Source: Candidatus Woesearchaeota archaeon | Lineage (GTDB): Archaea; Nanobdellota; Nanobdellia; SCGC-AAA011-G17; JACQNH01 | Assembly (NCBI GenBank): GCA_016203175.1 | Contig: JACQNH010000042.1 | Location: forward strand, 1 to 14,084 | DNA: 14,084 nucleotides | Direction: 5' to 3' | Part shown: in pieces, positions 13,292 through 14,084 of the stretch | How the letters are laid out: the number at the start of each line of letters is the position of its first letter | Numbering within the stretch: the first letter of the stretch is position 1 | Position numbers and translations under genes: made by a program | Notes under the pieces: generated by a model | What the model saw: only the letters and a program-made list of their open reading frames with translations | Databases searched by the model: none | What the model was told of the DNA's origin: nothing

Positions 13292-13963
13292 TTGGCTATA
13301 AATGAAGTATTCTCACAAACTGGTGGGGCAATAGTAAATCCTATTGTAAGTATATTTAACTCGATTGTTGAACAGATTCCATATTTAATTGGAGCTGTAG
13401 TTGTTCTAATTGTAGGTTATTTTGTTGGATTGGCTTTAGGCCATGTATCTAGAGTTATATTATTAAAATTAGGTTTTGATAAGTGGATTGAAAGAGAGCA
13501 AATATCCAAGAAGAGAGTTCATGGATCAGCAATAGTTGGAGAGTTTGTTAAGTGGTTCACATTTGTTGCCTTCTTAACACAAGCTGTTTCATTAGTAAAG
13601 TTTGATACGATTTCTAGTCTTCTTAATAGATTTGCTTTGTGGCTTCCAAATGTTTTGTTTGCAGCAGCAGTTTTGATTGCAGGTCTTGCTTTAGCTCATT
13701 TTGTTGAGTCAAAGATAAGTAGAGCAAGTGAGTTATCAAGTGTTAGATTTACAGCTAAAATTTTGAAGATAATCTTGATGACTATCTTTGTAGTTGTTGC
13801 ATTGAGATTAGTATTACCACAAGTTACATTATTAGAGAATTTAGTACTAATAATTGTAGCAGCTTTGGGAGTTGGTATAGCTTTGGCTTTGGGAATAGGC
13901 TTTGGTCTAGGAATGAAGAAGGAAGCTGAAGGTCTATTAGGTGAGATTAAAAAGAGAATTTAA
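13292..13963 (+). CDS. Five-helix membrane protein of the MscS-type TM-repeat family
   Basis: With the TTG start the protein has 223 residues. Hydrophobic helices lie at about 30-52, 84-102, 117-138, 157-175 and 183-207. The segment LWLPNVLFAAAVLIAGLALA (117-136) and the end ALALGIGFGLGMKKEAE match the conserved TM-helix repeat (Pfam TM_helix, PF05552) found in small mechanosensitive-channel-like proteins; the cytosolic MscS beta domain is missing. A channel or membrane-stress role is inferred from the family only. A strong Shine-Dalgarno and a hairpin terminator make this a self-contained single-gene unit, after the enolase-like gene. Confidence 0.8.
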   Translation: MAINEVFSQTGGAIVNPIVSIFNSIVEQIPYLIGAVVVLIVGYFVGLALGHVSRVILLKLGFDKWIEREQISKKRVHGSAIVGEFVKWFTFVAFLTQAVSLVKFDTISSLLNRFALWLPNVLFAAAVLIAGLALAHFVESKISRASELSSVRFTAKILKIILMTIFVVVALRLVLPQVTLLENLVLIIVAALGVGIALALGIGFGLGMKKEAEGLLGEIKKRI

Positions 13964-13984
13964 TCTCTCTTTTTTATTTTTTTT
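13949..13984 (+). terminator. Hairpin and T-run terminator
   Basis: AAAAAGAGA (13949-13957) pairs with TCTCTTTTT (13966-13974) around an 8-base loop that contains the stop codon of the membrane-protein gene, and is followed by a long T-rich run to 13984. Archaeal termination needs mainly the T-run, which is clear here. Confidence 0.7.
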
Positions 13985-14038
13985 CGTGCACTAGTCCAAT
14001 AGATATGGCACCTTTTTATTCTCTAATTTTAACCTTCT
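13985..14038 (-). mobile_element. Probable insertion-sequence end beside the right-edge transposase
   Basis: Between the terminator and the transposase stop lies CGTGCACTAGTCCAATAG and then ATATGGCACC, with GTGC and GCAC able to pair. A distinct, less AT-rich sequence at this spot would suit the terminal inverted repeat of the element. The partner end is outside the window, so this is not proven. Confidence 0.35.
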
Positions 14039-14084
14039 TTAAAACAATTTATGAAATGCAAAATATACTTCAGCAGGAGTTAAT
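14039..14084 (-). CDS. C-terminal end of a second transposase (partial)
   Basis: The minus-strand frame entering from the right edge reads LTPAEVYFAFHKLF and stops at a TAA (14039-14041). TPAEVYF is the standard closing motif of the integrase-core domain in IS3 and IS481 family transposases. Only 14 residues are visible. The tail differs from the transposase end at bases 1-80, so the two come from different elements. It reads into the window, opposite to the left one. Confidence 0.5.
   Translation of the reverse strand, partial: LTPAEVYFAFHKLF

Noticed and set aside
1..14084. tRNA genes, CRISPR arrays or tandem repeats
   Set aside because: Gaps between genes were read on both strands; no cloverleaf, no regularly spaced repeats and no long tandem array were seen.

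Overview
The window is about 14 kb of AT-rich DNA from an archaeon. The archaeal call rests on archaeal/eukaryotic-type ribosomal proteins uS12 and uS7, an archaeal-type RNase HII with a C-terminal PCNA-binding tail, a short SlyD-like FKBP, and TATA boxes about 26 bases before many start codons. Small compact genes, tight spacing, low GC and a surface protein with an 'LTGNV' stretch after its membrane anchor suggest a DPANN-type lineage (Woesearchaeota/Pacearchaeota-like). That placement is an inference, not proven here.

Layout, left to right. (1) Bases 1-80 are the C-terminal end of what looks like an IS3/IS481-type transposase. (2) 178-411 is a strongly structured RNA gene with its own TATA box, closing stem and T-run end. 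Its first third folds like an SRP Alu domain, but I cannot find the SRP54-binding helix 8. (3) 450-3690 is a housekeeping block: a YbaK-type tRNA-editing domain protein, an unknown small protein, thiI (minus strand), rnhB and an FKBP prolyl isomerase. thiI and rnhB appear to share one symmetric TATA element. (4) 3745-6573 is an operon of a class III aminotransferase and an aldehyde dehydrogenase (GABA-shunt-like) plus a 47-residue ORF. (5) 6593-8076 holds uS12, uS7 and an unknown 125-residue protein.

(6) 8105-11843 is a minus-strand accessory block: an anchored surface protein, a PmtA-like methyltransferase, a frameshifted small membrane-protein gene, a minimal nucleotidyltransferase, and a fold-type III PLP decarboxylase. 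The decarboxylase gene is bracketed by GC-rich 9-bp inverted repeats and lies between what look like two halves of a small gene. (7) 11994-13963 has a divergent enolase-like protein and a five-helix MscS-type membrane protein with a strong Shine-Dalgarno and TTG start, ending in a clear terminator. (8) The right edge (minus strand) is the C-terminus of a second, different transposase.

The aminotransferase and dehydrogenase would convert an omega-amino acid such as GABA to a semialdehyde and then to succinate. ThiI modifies tRNA, the YbaK protein probably clears mischarged tRNA, and uS12/uS7 build the decoding site of the 30S subunit. The 8.1-11.8 kb block is the most fluid part and holds most of the unusual signals.
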